A stretch of 64,000 nt of DNA, taken from JAAELZ01 sp047639475. GTDB lineage: Bacteria > Pseudomonadota > Gammaproteobacteria > Arenicellales > Poriferihabitantaceae. The stretch covers positions 1 through 64,000 of the forward strand of contig JBLIOD010000009.1 of NCBI GenBank assembly GCA_047639475.1. Reading direction: 5' to 3'. How positions within the stretch are numbered: position 1 is the stretch's first letter; each line of letters opens with the position of its first letter. Of this stretch, positions 24,394-31,642 are shown one piece after another. The translations under genes were made by a program, and so were the position numbers. The notes under the pieces were generated by a model, which saw only the letters and a program-made list of their open reading frames with translations, was not told the DNA's origin and searched no databases.

Positions 24394-24426
24394 AAATAGT
24401 GATTTTGCGCAGCTTCACTATTTTTA
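24394..24426 (+). terminator. Intrinsic terminator after hemH
   Basis: A 9-bp perfect stem AAATAGTGA / TCACTATTT with a 12-nt loop leads into a T-run at 24421-24425. It is 92 bp after the hemH stop. Confidence 0.75.
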
Positions 24427-24584
24427 AAATATTTTTGTAATTATTTCAATAACTTACTGACTTCTTCAAATCTAATATATCGCTATTTATGCTTTACGAG
24501 TAATTGTGGGGCAGTATATAGTGATAAATTGAAAAACTGTATCTGATAGACACTCATCACTAAGCCAAAAATATCATTAAAAAA
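24427..24584. other. AT-rich intergenic DNA between hemH terminator and the glycine-rich remnant
   Basis: No gene, RNA or repeat is recognised. It presumably held the promoter of the decayed glycine-rich gene that follows. Confidence 0.5.
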
Positions 24585-25323
24585 TCAAATCCCAACAAAA
24601 GAAGGCATACGCTCCATGCACTTGCTGGTGCGGTAACCCTGGGCACCGTAATGCCGAAACAATGAGCGAAACCTTTGGTTGACGTTGTAGTGCTTCCCTC
24701 TCATGCACAAACCACGACCACTAGTGGCACAGCGACTGCAACTACTGCAGCTGATCCATGCGCTGTAGTCCCCACCGGCAGTCAACAGTTTATGGTTTCA
24801 GGGTCGTTTCTCGTACCAGCTTGCGTCACGCAAATTAAGGTTACTGCTCTGGGAGCTGCAGGCGGTGCCGGCTCAGATCGCTCTAGTCCAGTTGCTGCCG
24901 CAGGATTAGGAGGCCAAACGATAGACACCCTTAGGGTCACCCCCGAGAAATACTAACAGTGACTGTCGGAATCCAAGGTGTAGATAGTCCTGGACAATCA
25001 GGTGGTGGTGGTTTAGGCCATGGTAATGGCGGCGCAGGCGGTAACGGCGGCATCACCGCGGGTGGTGGTGAAAGATCTAATCCAGGGGGCACGGGCGGGG
25101 CGACACGAATGGCCAAGCTAGCACTGGCAAAAATAATACAACTGCCGGCCTAAGCGGCGGAAATGGTGGAAATGGAGGGGCTGGCGGCGGCGGTCAAGTC
25201 GGTGGTGGCGGCTCTCATACAGGTCATTCTGCCGGCGGTGGCGGTGGCTCTGGTTTTGCGACCAGCGGCACCACATCAGCTGGAATGCAATCCGGCAACG
25301 GAATGGTAACGGTTACTTATTAG
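24585..25323 (+). pseudogene. Glycine-rich secreted protein, frameshifted remnant
   Basis: Three consecutive pieces lie in different frames. A possible signal stretch (LAGAVTLGTVM, about 24619-24651) is out of frame with a middle piece from 24666 (LPSHAQ..., SFLVPACVTQIKVTALGAAGG, a typical start of a Gly-rich repeat domain). One base is missing near 24948, where CCCGAG should read CCCGGAG to continue as EILTVTVGIQGVDSPGQSG. A further shift between about 25105 and 25140 leads to a third frame ending SGFATSGTTSAGMQSGNGM and VTVTY. Very high glycine content makes the ends certain as coding origin. Confidence 0.75.
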
Positions 25324-25348
25324 CCAGCTCAAAGCCTATCGAACTGAC

Positions 25349-25374
25349 AAATAATCGCTTATAAGCGATTATTT
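25349..25374. terminator. 26-bp perfect palindrome overlapping the MATE stop codon
   Basis: AAATAATCGCTTA and TAAGCGATTATTT form a perfect 13+13 palindrome. The stop codon of the MATE gene (25359-25361) lies inside it. It sits between a decayed gene on one side and the pxp/MATE operon on the other, so it could act as a bidirectional terminator. It is AT-rich with no extended U-run. Confidence 0.5.
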
Positions 25375-26765
25375 GAATGAGGCCAAGACGGTGTACGGCG
25401 AGTGAATGCGGGTTTTTCTTCTCCATTCGCATCGCCTTTTTCACTGCGCTTCAATACACGATAGAGGACAATCACAGCCAAAGCGCTGAATATTATTCCA
25501 CCAATAGCTTGACCTAACAATACGCCCTTTGGGCCCATTAACTTCGCGCCCACATAGACAAAAGGAATGGTGCCAAGCGTGGTTTTACCAAAATTAAACC
25601 AAGCCGAATACTTTGGGAAATTCAAATTATTAAACGCCGCATTGGCCAAGAACCCCATGCCATTGGCGATAAAGAATATCGCAATAAAAGTGCAGAAGAA
25701 TTGCACTAACTCCGCAGCTTCTGGCCCTGCTTTAAATGCCCACACCACAAAGCCTTGGGCGAAAAATAATATCACTGACATCAGAAAGACTGTCACGATA
25801 ATAAAAATCATTGAGTCTTTTATCGCTTCACGCACTCGCTGAAAATTCTGCGCGCCATAATTCTGCCCCACAATCGGCCCAATAGCGCCCGATAGCGCAA
25901 ACACCATCGCAAAGGCAACTGGGGTCAATCGCCCTACTATCGCCATACCCGCCACCGCACCACTGCCATAAGCCGCTATGGCTGAGATTACATAAGCATT
26001 GCCGATGGGCGTTGCCACGTTGGTTAGAATAGCGGGCACTGCAAATTTTATAATGCGGCCCACGTTTTTCTTGTAGCGCGACCAGCTTAGTGGCACGTAA
26101 AAATCATGCACCTTTACCAGTAGATACGCACCCACTGAAAAGGCCACCACCCGTGCAATCACACTGGCCCAAGCCGCCCCTTTTATTCCCATCTCCAAAC
26201 CAAAAATAAGAATCGGGTCTAGAATCGCATTGGTTAACCCCGCGAGCAAAGTAATCGTCATGGCTCGCTTGGCATCCCCGAGCGCGCGCAGGCCGGATGA
26301 GCATGCCATGGCCATTACAATAAACGGCATCGACGGAATAATAATGCTTAGATAATCCACGCTGTAACCATGGCTGTCTCCTTGTGCACCGAGTAACGTA
26401 AGCAACTCTGGTATCCACGTCCAAACCAGCAACACCACGATGATGCTCAGTATCAACGCCGACACGAAGGTATCAATCCCCAGCTGTTTGGCATTTTTTT
26501 CTTCACCCTTGCCCAACGCCATTGAAACTAACGCCCCTAGGCATATACCCATGCCTATGCCAATTGAGGTGGTAAAGAATATGATAGTGCTGGCAAAGCC
26601 CACTGCCGCCGCCAACTGAGGCTCACCCAGCAAGCTAATGAAATACATATCTACCAAGTCAATAAGAAAAATTGCCATCAAACCCAAACTGCCAGCCAAG
26701 GTGGTGTCAATGACATGGCGCATGGTAGAGCCGTGCAAATATTTGGCGTTGGCTGTATTTGGCAT
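25359..26765 (-). CDS. MATE-family multidrug/organic cation efflux transporter
   Basis: 468 residues with about 12 predicted membrane segments. Seen: AIFLIDLVDMYFISLLGEPQLAA near the start, MGICLGALVSMALGKG, AIGPIVGQNYGAQNFQRVRE and FLANAAFNNLNFP, spacing typical of MATE. These proteins export cationic drugs or metabolites using Na+ or H+ gradients. It lies 13 bp after pxpC, so it probably shares the 5-oxoproline operon's transcript; whether it exports related metabolites is speculation. The C-terminus is charged and polar, typical of a cytosolic tail. Confidence 0.9.
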   Translation of the reverse strand: MPNTANAKYLHGSTMRHVIDTTLAGSLGLMAIFLIDLVDMYFISLLGEPQLAAAVGFASTIIFFTTSIGIGMGICLGALVSMALGKGEEKNAKQLGIDTFVSALILSIIVVLLVWTWIPELLTLLGAQGDSHGYSVDYLSIIIPSMPFIVMAMACSSGLRALGDAKRAMTITLLAGLTNAILDPILIFGLEMGIKGAAWASVIARVVAFSVGAYLLVKVHDFYVPLSWSRYKKNVGRIIKFAVPAILTNVATPIGNAYVISAIAAYGSGAVAGMAIVGRLTPVAFAMVFALSGAIGPIVGQNYGAQNFQRVREAIKDSMIFIIVTVFLMSVILFFAQGFVVWAFKAGPEAAELVQFFCTFIAIFFIANGMGFLANAAFNNLNFPKYSAWFNFGKTTLGTIPFVYVGAKLMGPKGVLLGQAIGGIIFSALAVIVLYRVLKRSEKGDANGEEKPAFTRRTPSWPHSNNRL

Positions 26766-26778
26766 ATCGCTTAAATTG

Positions 26779-27705
26779 TTAGGTTTGCGTAAAAAATCGC
26801 AGTAGTTGTTTTAGTTGCCGCTGTGAGTTGTTCAAGGAAACGGGTTGAAACCTAACCGTTGCCCCAGGGCGACGCTGCGCCAGTTTTCCGGTATCTAAAG
26901 CCGAAACACAGCCAAACTTGGGATAGCCCCCAATGCTTTGCCTATCTCGCATTAACACAATGGGCTGCCCATCAGGCGGTATTTGAATAGCGCCGTACGC
27001 GATGCCTTCTGAAATGAGTTGCGGCCCATCATAAACAATGGCTTCACCTTGTAAACAAGATCCTTGCCGGTTTAACTTTGATGACACCTCGAAAGATTGC
27101 TGGTAGACGCTTTGTTGCTGCTCTGCAGAAAATAAATGATGCTGATAGCATTCGATTACCCCTAAGGACAAATCACCACTGTATTTAGGCACATAGGCAG
27201 GCGGTGTGCGTTTTAACGCAACCGATTGAGCCGACTTATCAAACTGCACGACGTCGTCGTTTTGTAAGCCTTCGCCATCTTGATACAGGCCGCCTAAGCC
27301 ATCTCGCTTAACCGCACAAACACTGCCTAATTGCGGGGAGATATTAAAGCCACCCGCTATGGCTAAGTAAGCATAAAACCCGTCAGCTGGGCCCGCCAAG
27401 TTAAGCTCATCACCTGCGATAACAGCCATGCTGGCCCAAGGTGTTATGGGGTGACCATTTAGTGTGGCATTCATATCCGCGCCCGTGATGGCAATGACGC
27501 AAGTCGCCTGAAATTGGCCGCGAAAATGTCCGTGGCAAATTTCAATCTGCGCGCAATCAATGGCGTTATCCACCAAATGGTTGGCCCATAAGGCGGCGTG
27601 GAGATCCATCGGGCCACCGACTGACACCCCTAAATGCTGATAGTGTCTGCGGCCTAAGTCTACTGGAATGCTGTTTATGCCCTTCTGTAGTATCTTGAGG
27701 CTCAT
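26779..27705 (-). CDS. pxpC: 5-oxoprolinase subunit C (KipA/AHS2 family)
   Basis: 308 residues of the AHS2/KipA carboxyltransferase-like fold: LQKGINSIPVDLGRRHYQHL, SVGGPMDLHAALWAN, ITGADMNATLNG, YLAIAGGFNISPQLGS and LMRDRQSIGGYPKFGCV. With PxpA and PxpB it forms the ATP-dependent prokaryotic 5-oxoprolinase converting 5-oxoproline (pyroglutamate) to glutamate. The start overlaps the pxpB stop by 4 bp. In Bacillus the PxpB/C equivalents KipI/KipA modulate a kinase, but the flanking pxpA favours the enzyme role. Confidence 0.92.
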   Translation of the reverse strand: MSLKILQKGINSIPVDLGRRHYQHLGVSVGGPMDLHAALWANHLVDNAIDCAQIEICHGHFRGQFQATCVIAITGADMNATLNGHPITPWASMAVIAGDELNLAGPADGFYAYLAIAGGFNISPQLGSVCAVKRDGLGGLYQDGEGLQNDDVVQFDKSAQSVALKRTPPAYVPKYSGDLSLGVIECYQHHLFSAEQQQSVYQQSFEVSSKLNRQGSCLQGEAIVYDGPQLISEGIAYGAIQIPPDGQPIVLMRDRQSIGGYPKFGCVSALDTGKLAQRRPGATVRFQPVSLNNSQRQLKQLLRFFTQT

Positions 27706-28394
27706 TGTTCGCTGCCCTTAAGGAAGTAGTATTCTTCAACACTGATAGCAGAAAATTTTATTTGATCACCAATTTGAAATGGGCACAGTGCGGGCAAGTT
27801 GTAATCCACTATTTGCATCGGGCTTCGACCAATGATATTCCAGCCACCCGGTGAGTCCGTGGGGTACACCGCCGTTTGTTGGTTAGCAATGCCCACGCTG
27901 CCAGCAGGCACTATGGCCCGCGGCGTCGCCTTACGGGCCGTGGCGATGGCATCTGGCACGTTGCCTAAAAAAGCAAAGCCCGGGCAAAAGCCAATGGCAT
28001 ACACGGTGTAGCTAGTCTCGCTATGTAGTTGCATTATTTCATCCGTGCCACAATTTCGCTGCTGGGCCATCTCGTCAATGTCCAACGCAAACTCAGGGGC
28101 ATAACACACCGGAATTTGCACTAATTTGGCAGCACGTTCTTCTGTTGAATCGTGTGATTCTTCTAGAAATGCTTGCTCTATCTGCCGCTGTAGCGATTCG
28201 TGGCTCAGGCTAAACAGGTCAAATTGAATGAGTACCGAGGTATAAGAAGGTACACATTCAACGATAGATGACCCACAACGTTCTCGAAGTGATACAACTA
28301 AACGCTGAATTTGTGCTGACAGTGCTTCACTGGCCCTTGAATCAAACCGGACTATTAACGTGTCTTCCGATAGGAAGTCGACCGTGGCTTTCAT
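27702..28394 (-). CDS. pxpB: 5-oxoprolinase subunit B (KipI/AHS1 family)
   Basis: 230 residues of the AHS1/KipI family. Seen: VPSYTSVLIQFD, the catalytic-domain motif IPVCYAPEFALDID, YAIGFCPGFAFLGNVPD, TPRAIVPAGSVGIANQQTAVY and DSPGGWNIIGRSP. It forms a heterocomplex with PxpC, coupled by a 4-bp overlap. It follows pxpA with a 47-bp gap, consistent with one operon pxpA-pxpB-pxpC-MATE. Confidence 0.92.
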   Translation of the reverse strand: MKATVDFLSEDTLIVRFDSRASEALSAQIQRLVVSLRERCGSSIVECVPSYTSVLIQFDLFSLSHESLQRQIEQAFLEESHDSTEERAAKLVQIPVCYAPEFALDIDEMAQQRNCGTDEIMQLHSETSYTVYAIGFCPGFAFLGNVPDAIATARKATPRAIVPAGSVGIANQQTAVYPTDSPGGWNIIGRSPMQIVDYNLPALCPFQIGDQIKFSAISVEEYYFLKGSEQ

Positions 28395-28441
28395 TCTGAC
28401 TACTAAAAGTTATAGAGTACGAACGAATTCAGAAGCCCGCC

Positions 28442-29236
28442 TCAAGCGACTAGTTCCGGCAATGTTTTTAAGGTGTAACCCGCCTGCGCCAAGGCGCGAT
28501 GCAAGTTTCTGGCCACCTCAACACTGTGGGCATTGTCGCCATGTACGCAAATGCTGTGTATAGATGTTTTTAACAATTTACCCGATTGCGTCACTATTCC
28601 GCCCTGCTCTAGGCAGGCTAGCACTTGCTTGACACAGTCTGTCACGTCATGTAACACGGCACCAGGTTCCGATCGAGGCACCAGATTACCGTCATCCTGA
28701 TAAGCTCTATCAGCAAAGATTTCGTTGGCGATAGTTAAGCCAAGCATCGCGCCCTGAATTGCCAATTGTGAACCGGCAGGAGCCAATAGAATCAAATCGC
28801 TGCGGTACTCCTTAATGGCGCTGGCAATCACCGACGCCATTACCGCATCTTCACAGGCCATATTATTCATGGCTCCATGAGGTTTAACGTGGGTTAATCG
28901 TGTTCCCATTGCCTTGGCCACACCGTCAATTGCCGCAACCTGGTACCACAACGTTGCACGCAACTCTTCATTGCTTAACACCATCTTACGGCGTCCAAAA
29001 CCTTGCAAGTCAGGAAACGAAGGATGAGCACCTATGCTGACTTGATTATCCATAGCCAACTCTAAGGCTTGCTGCATCACCAATGGATCACCGCCGTGAA
29101 AGCCGCAGGCGATATTGGCTGAGCCGATTATGGGAATCAACGCCGCATCATCGCCCATTTGGTAACTGCCATAGCTTTCACCCACATCCGCATTAAGGTT
29201 TACTGCGGTGGTACGGGGGTTTGTATTTCCAGTCAT
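28442..29236 (-). CDS. pxpA: 5-oxoprolinase subunit A (LamB/YcsF family)
   Basis: 264 residues. Seen: the invariant N-terminus VNLNADVGESYGSYQMGDD, IANIACGFHGGDPLVMQ-type sequence (SANIACGFHGGDP), IGAHPSFPDLQGFGRR, HVKPHGAMNNMA and ICVHGDNAHSVEVAR. The LamB/YcsF family is PxpA, the metal-dependent amidohydrolase-like subunit. It leads the operon; the upstream gap to the DUF1127 gene (29237-29387) contains a terminator for that gene and must hold the pxp promoter. Confidence 0.93.
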   Translation of the reverse strand: MTGNTNPRTTAVNLNADVGESYGSYQMGDDAALIPIIGSANIACGFHGGDPLVMQQALELAMDNQVSIGAHPSFPDLQGFGRRKMVLSNEELRATLWYQVAAIDGVAKAMGTRLTHVKPHGAMNNMACEDAVMASVIASAIKEYRSDLILLAPAGSQLAIQGAMLGLTIANEIFADRAYQDDGNLVPRSEPGAVLHDVTDCVKQVLACLEQGGIVTQSGKLLKTSIHSICVHGDNAHSVEVARNLHRALAQAGYTLKTLPELVA

Positions 29237-29327
29237 CGCTTAAAATCGATTGCCAAAGCTGTTTGATTGTTTGGCAGTTTATCTTAAGGACAGAGGGGTT
29301 GATAGTCTGTTTAAGATCAATAGACAT

Positions 29328-29355
29328 AAAAAAGGGACGCCGCATTGGACGTCCC
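29328..29355 (-). terminator. Terminator after the DUF1127 gene
   Basis: Read on the minus strand, GGGACG and CGTCCC form a 6-bp GC-rich stem with a 10-nt loop, followed by a run of six or more T. It lies about 33 bp after the DUF1127 stop. Confidence 0.75.
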
Positions 29356-29387
29356 AAACTATCATCAAGGAGGAGAGATGAATTTTT

Positions 29388-29660
29388 CTAAGCAGCTTGC
29401 CTGATGTGAGTCTCAGCAACGATAGGCGCTACTGAAGTTTGCTGCACAAGCGTGCTAACTGAGGCAAAATCGCCTCGGTGATGAACAACTTCATCAATTT
29501 GACCACGAGAGATGCCTATGTCTTTCAAAAGCGCATCCGGTAAATTGTTTAGTTGAATCATCGCTTGACGGCGGTTGCGCCAAACTTTAAATTGTTGTAA
29601 ATAACGTGCAGTAAGACTTACTTTATTCTGCGCTGTGTTTAGATGTGCAACATTAGTCAT
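29388..29660 (-). CDS. DUF1127 (YjiS-like) domain protein
   Basis: 90 residues from ATG 29660. GGTG 7 bp upstream supports this start over the in-frame GTG at 29669. The DUF1127 core is YLQQFKVWRNRRQAMIQL followed by LPDALLKDIGISRGQID, the arginine-rich helix plus DIGISR motif. DUF1127 proteins in alphaproteobacteria have been linked to RNA-related and phosphate-stress phenotypes; the function here is unknown. The C-terminal ~30 residues are unrelated to the domain. A 28-residue membrane peptide precedes it by 9 bp. Confidence 0.85.
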   Translation of the reverse strand: MTNVAHLNTAQNKVSLTARYLQQFKVWRNRRQAMIQLNNLPDALLKDIGISRGQIDEVVHHRGDFASVSTLVQQTSVAPIVAETHIRQAA

Positions 29661-29669
29661 TTTGATCAC

Positions 29670-29756
29670 CTAGTTAGCTAGCGTCATTGCAAGAGTTAAA
29701 ATAGTAATAGCCCCAACATAAGCTACGCCAACTCGAACCATTAAATCATTTGTCAT
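29670..29756 (-). CDS. 28-residue single-helix membrane peptide upstream of DUF1127
   Basis: ATG at 29756 is preceded by CGAGG at a good distance. The product is MTNDLMVRVGVAYVGAITIL plus LTLAMTLAN, i.e. a short polar head, one hydrophobic helix of about 18 residues, and a tiny tail. Its stop is 9 bp ahead of the DUF1127 start, so both are likely translated from one mRNA. It is too short for automated gene finders. The ribosome binding site and the operon position are the evidence that it is real; no family is recognised. Confidence 0.6.
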   Translation of the reverse strand: MTNDLMVRVGVAYVGAITILTLAMTLAN

Positions 29757-30145
29757 TTTTTTGCCTCGTTATTTACCAGCCCAGTGCTGATGGGGAGAAT
29801 ATAGCCCTGCCTCCCTTAATAAACTAACGACGAATATTCATGCTTTACCCCATGGTTTATTCATGTATTATTTTTATACAATAATTTCAACATCTTATAA
29901 GCATAAATAACAACGAACTATCAAAATATAGTTGCTATTTTATGGCTATTTTCCCCTTTATTTCCCTAAAAACACTACCGCTTAGCTCAAAATTATTGCC
30001 GCCAGTGCGCGCTTTCACTTAATTTTGCCCATTACAGTCTCTAATTTTTACCAATACCAATCATCCGTGACCTGAAATAGGCGTCGCTAAAACAATCCGA
30101 CTGATAGCCTTAACCGCTGAATCTATACCCCCTCGATAAAGTCGA
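29757..30145. other. AT-rich intergenic region, nothing recognised
   Basis: About 390 bp with low GC, especially 29860-29960. It presumably carries the promoter of the peptide/DUF1127 operon on the minus strand and any 3' signals of the ion channel gene. I see no coding frame, RNA gene or repeat. Confidence 0.5.
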
Positions 30146-30574
30146 TCAGTTTGATTTCTCTTCTTGCCACTGGCTTTCAATTTGATAATACAAAAATGAC
30201 GCTGTCAAAGCAATTAACACCAGCCCCACTAAAGAATCAATTGCCACGATAAACCTTAGGTCACCGACAGGTGAAATGTCTCCGAAGCCTACGGTGGTAT
30301 AAGTGGTAAACAAAAAGTAAACACAGTCCATAAAAGTGCATTGAAGATTGCCTTGTAAACTGCCCCAGTCCTCGAACTGTATCAACTTAAAATAGGCAAA
30401 AGCATAGATCCAAACCTCCATTACATGCGCCATTAAGGCACCTAAAACTCCGAGGGAGATTTTTAAGCGCGGCTTTATTTTCAACTTAGGTATCCATTTA
30501 CCCAAATGATGTAAAGCTTCATAGTGTAGAACCACTACCAATACAATAATCAAACAATTAACTAAGTAAACCAT
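30146..30574 (-). CDS. Two-pore-helix potassium channel (Ion_trans_2)
   Basis: 142 residues with about four hydrophobic segments. The selectivity filter TTYTTVGFGDISP lies between the pore helix and the last transmembrane helix, with DSLVGLVLIALTASFLYYQ as that final helix. TVGFGD is a canonical K+ filter. No RCK or cyclic-nucleotide domain is attached, so gating is unknown; a tetramer of simple channels is expected in the inner membrane. It starts 31 bp after the sulfurtransferase stop, on the same strand. Confidence 0.85.
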   Translation of the reverse strand: MVYLVNCLIIVLVVVLHYEALHHLGKWIPKLKIKPRLKISLGVLGALMAHVMEVWIYAFAYFKLIQFEDWGSLQGNLQCTFMDCVYFLFTTYTTVGFGDISPVGDLRFIVAIDSLVGLVLIALTASFLYYQIESQWQEEKSN

Positions 30575-30605
30575 ATTGCCTCTCGATGAGCATTAATCGC
30601 TTAAA

Positions 30606-31457
30606 CTACAGGCACGTGCCCACCTTGTCGCGTTCCTCGCTGCGTATCCATTCGCTCCAAGAGCCTGGATACAATCGGCTAAAACCTAAACCAGCGTAGG
30701 CCATCGACAAAATATTGTGGCAAGCGAATACGCCCGAGCCGCAATAATGCACCGAGTCTGCTAATTCAGCCTCGGTCGCAATTTGTAAAAAGTTATCTCG
30801 GATCGCTTGCGTCGATTTAAATTGTCCGCTTTCCAAGTTATCAGGCACAGGTAAATTTAACGCGCCTGGAATACGCCCTGCCAATGCATCAATAGACTCT
30901 TCATCACCTTGGTATCTTTCAACGGTCCGGGCGTCGATCAGTTCAAAGTCTTTAGTAATCAAATTAGCTTCAACCTCGTCTACTTCTAACCAGGCGGCTG
31001 TGTTTGGCACTAGGACGTAAGGCTGGGAAGTGATTTGCATTACTGGCAATTCCGTAGTTAATTCGCCATCTACAGCTTGCCAAGCTGCTAACCCCCCATT
31101 AAGCACCGCTACAGGCGAATGCCCACAGGCTTGTAACAACCACCAAAGGCGGGAAGCAAAGGCCCCACCCATGTCATCATAAGCAATAACCTGCGCGGTA
31201 GCGTTAACACCCCACTCGTTAACTTTAGCAGCGAATGCTTCGAAGTCAGGCAAAGGGTGTCTGCCGGTATGCAGGGTGATAGGGCTAGAGAGGTCGTGAT
31301 CTAAATGGGCGTAGAAAGAACCGGGGATATGGGCTTGTACATATTGCTGCTCCCCTAGCGCCGTGTCCGCCAAAGAAAATCGGCAATCAACCACTACCCA
31401 ATCGCTTTGTTGATTAGCGATTAATTCTGCAGAACTAATAAGTGTTGTGTAAGTCAT
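30606..31457 (-). CDS. sseA: Thiosulfate/3-mercaptopyruvate sulfurtransferase
   Basis: 283 residues made of two rhodanese domains. N-terminal: WVVVDCRFSLADTALGEQQY, GSFYAHLDHDLS, ending AYDDMGGAFASRLWWLLQACG. C-terminal: IDARTVERYQGDEESID, RIPGALNLPVP and the active-site loop VHYCGSGVFACHN with the persulfide cysteine. The CGSGVxAC loop is that of 3-mercaptopyruvate sulfurtransferases (thiosulfate enzymes more often have CRKGVTA). Upstream is the divergent SulP gene; a common promoter region at 31458-31642 serves both. Confidence 0.9.
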   Translation of the reverse strand: MTYTTLISSAELIANQQSDWVVVDCRFSLADTALGEQQYVQAHIPGSFYAHLDHDLSSPITLHTGRHPLPDFEAFAAKVNEWGVNATAQVIAYDDMGGAFASRLWWLLQACGHSPVAVLNGGLAAWQAVDGELTTELPVMQITSQPYVLVPNTAAWLEVDEVEANLITKDFELIDARTVERYQGDEESIDALAGRIPGALNLPVPDNLESGQFKSTQAIRDNFLQIATEAELADSVHYCGSGVFACHNILSMAYAGLGFSRLYPGSWSEWIRSEERDKVGTCL

Positions 31458-31642
31458 AGTCGAGAGCTTAAATTAATTAGCCCAATCAGTGAAGCCTAAA
31501 CTTAAATATCCAGCGTATTGGCTTACTTAAGCCCCCTATTAAAAAGATTGTTACTCTCAACGTCGAGGCATCGCATATAATGAAGTCGCTTGGTTTAAGC
31601 AATCCTAAAAATACGCGAACAAAAATAAGTAACGATTAAACT

